Below are positions 5,533-6,672 of a DNA stretch of 6,672 nucleotides, in pieces; position 1 is the first letter of the stretch, and every line of letters starts with the position of its first letter. Both the position numbers and the translations under genes were made by a program. This DNA comes from Promethearchaeota archaeon (GTDB lineage: Archaea; Asgardarchaeota; Lokiarchaeia; Sigynarchaeales; MK-D1), in assembly GCA_016839385.1 (NCBI GenBank), contig JAEOUK010000044.1:1-6672 (forward strand), given 5' to 3'. The notes beneath the pieces were generated by a model. That model did not search any database, was not told where the DNA came from, and was given only the letters and a program-made list of their open reading frames with translations.

Positions 5533-6672
5533 TTATTTATTGGAACTATTAACAATTTTCGTTTTATGAGGTAATCGTTTTTTCCACTTCATACCAAACA
5601 AGATACGTAATATATTAACTCTCCTTATGATTTCAAACCCAATGATCGATAATAGAAATCCACCAGCTAAAATAAGTATATATTTCCAAATAAGGTGGAT
5701 ATTGAATGATACGATGTAGTAAGAAAGGAAGAATAACCAAGTTTGGTGTTGGATGTAAACAGGATATACTGCTGGGGACGCATAGTCGTGTATTTTCCCA
5801 CTCCTATTCATTTTTTCCATAAACACACTGAAAAGTGTGAGTATTGTAGCCCACATAATCACACCTATCCCAATCCCACTAACGAAATAACTTAATATAT
5901 TATATCCGAATCCTGTGTAATATCCTAGAAAATAATATAATGCGATAAGTGGATATCCAACACTGATTATAAGAACTAAATATTTCCGAAAAGAACGGAC
6001 TAGTGTAACCAATCCTTTATCATTGACTAAAATATATCCTAAAATAAAACATGCCAGATAGTATAATGCATGTTTACCCTCAATATCAATAGGAATTGCT
6101 TTCAATGCTGTAACAATTATGACAGGAAAAAAATAAATTGTGAGAAAAGGATGTTTCTGAGCATATTTACTGATTTTACGCATTGGAAGATGATCTTTTC
6201 TATTAAGAAAAAGAATTATTGGAAGTGCTAAAAAAGAGAGAATGAATAATACACCAATGAACCAGAGATGCGCTGGAGTCATTGAACCTCTGTAACCATC
6301 AATATCTCCCAATCCAGTCAAGAAATAATCAAAAAAGAGCCAATTCAGATAATTTCCTGAATATCCTAAATAGGTTTTAGCTGCAAAATAAGGTTGAGGA
6401 GGTACTATAATCAATAAACCTGATATAAAAGGTATGAAGAGTCGGAGAACCCTTTCGATACAATACTTCTTTACACCTCTTTTCTTTATTGATAAATTTG
6501 TGGAAGCTCCCGAGATAGCAAAAAAAAGAGGCATGTGGAAGAAGTTTACTAGAAAGATAAACAAAATCGTAATTGTGGGACTTAGGACGTCATTTTCGAC
6601 GTAATTTTCTTCGCCTATATCAAAAACTCTAGCCGTATGAAATATAAATAATAATAACACTGCAAAGACTCG
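5533..6672 (-). CDS. Integral membrane acyltransferase (acyltransferase 3 / OpgC-like), 5' end missing
   Basis: The frame is open through the right edge, so 379 residues are visible and only a short N-terminus is absent. The first visible residues, RVFAVLLLFIFHTARVFD, match the first helix of acyltransferase 3 proteins, with the likely catalytic His in HTAR. The in-frame GTG at 6660 lies within this helix and is not the true start. Further family marks are FFHMPLFFAISGAS, an RxxRLFIPF block, AHLWFIGVLF in the middle and YPVYIQHQTW near the end. About ten hydrophobic segments are spread over the length and the C-terminus is basic. Members transfer acyl groups such as acetyl or succinyl to sugars or other cell-surface molecules, and the closest resemblance is to the glucan-modifying OpgC/MdoC type. 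The acceptor here is unknown. The stop is TAA at 5533-5535. Confidence 0.88.
   Translation of the reverse strand, partial: RVFAVLLLFIFHTARVFDIGEENYVENDVLSPTITILFIFLVNFFHMPLFFAISGASTNLSIKKRGVKKYCIERVLRLFIPFISGLLIIVPPQPYFAAKTYLGYSGNYLNWLFFDYFLTGLGDIDGYRGSMTPAHLWFIGVLFILSFLALPIILFLNRKDHLPMRKISKYAQKHPFLTIYFFPVIIVTALKAIPIDIEGKHALYYLACFILGYILVNDKGLVTLVRSFRKYLVLIISVGYPLIALYYFLGYYTGFGYNILSYFVSGIGIGVIMWATILTLFSVFMEKMNRSGKIHDYASPAVYPVYIQHQTWLFFLSYYIVSFNIHLIWKYILILAGGFLLSIIGFEIIRRVNILRILFGMKWKKRLPHKTKIVNSSNK

Noticed and set aside
6658..6660. GTG as the start codon of the acyltransferase
   Set aside because: The four upstream residues (RVFA) belong to the conserved first helix and the frame stays open to the window edge, so the real start lies outside.

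Overview
The window appears to be chromosomal DNA from an AT-rich archaeon. The evidence is indirect. The Cys-rich DUF3795 gene has a clear archaeal-type TATA element (minus strand, 388-395) centred about 26 bases before its ATG, as expected for a leaderless transcript. Intergenic gaps are short and end in T-runs rather than stem-loops. The thioredoxin reductase-like protein and the C-terminal Cys/His module of the copper ATPase also look archaeal. An Asgard-type or other mesophilic archaeon is possible, but lineage cannot be fixed from this sequence. No rRNA, tRNA, CRISPR, insertion sequence or phage gene was seen.

Layout from left to right: (1) minus strand, 1-365, 3'-truncated DUF3795 protein; (2) minus strand, 418-3114, a CopA-type copper-exporting P1B ATPase whose single continuous reading frame is broken by an in-frame TAG at 892-894; (3) minus strand, about 3262-3828, a DUF4256 protein; (4) plus strand, 4002-4565, a histidine-phosphatase (phosphoglycerate mutase-like) protein, divergent from DUF4256; (5) minus strand, 4579-5499, a thioredoxin reductase-like flavoprotein, convergent with the phosphatase; (6) minus strand, 5533-6672, an integral membrane acyltransferase of the acyltransferase 3 family, cut by the right edge. 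No gene-free stretch exceeds about 160 bases.

The genes do not form an obvious single pathway. The copper ATPase would export Cu+ from the cytoplasm, and the thioredoxin reductase-like protein would maintain thiol redox state. A link between them is plausible but not shown by operon structure.

The most notable feature is the copper ATPase. Besides the amber codon, it has replaced the near-invariant proline of the membrane CPC motif (now CAC) and the proline after the actuator TGE motif (now TGETYS). Nearly all other catalytic motifs remain, including everything downstream of the TAG. This suggests recent gene decay, but amber readthrough (for example pyrrolysine insertion), strain mixture or a sequencing error remain possible. 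I see no convincing evidence of a wholly new biological system.
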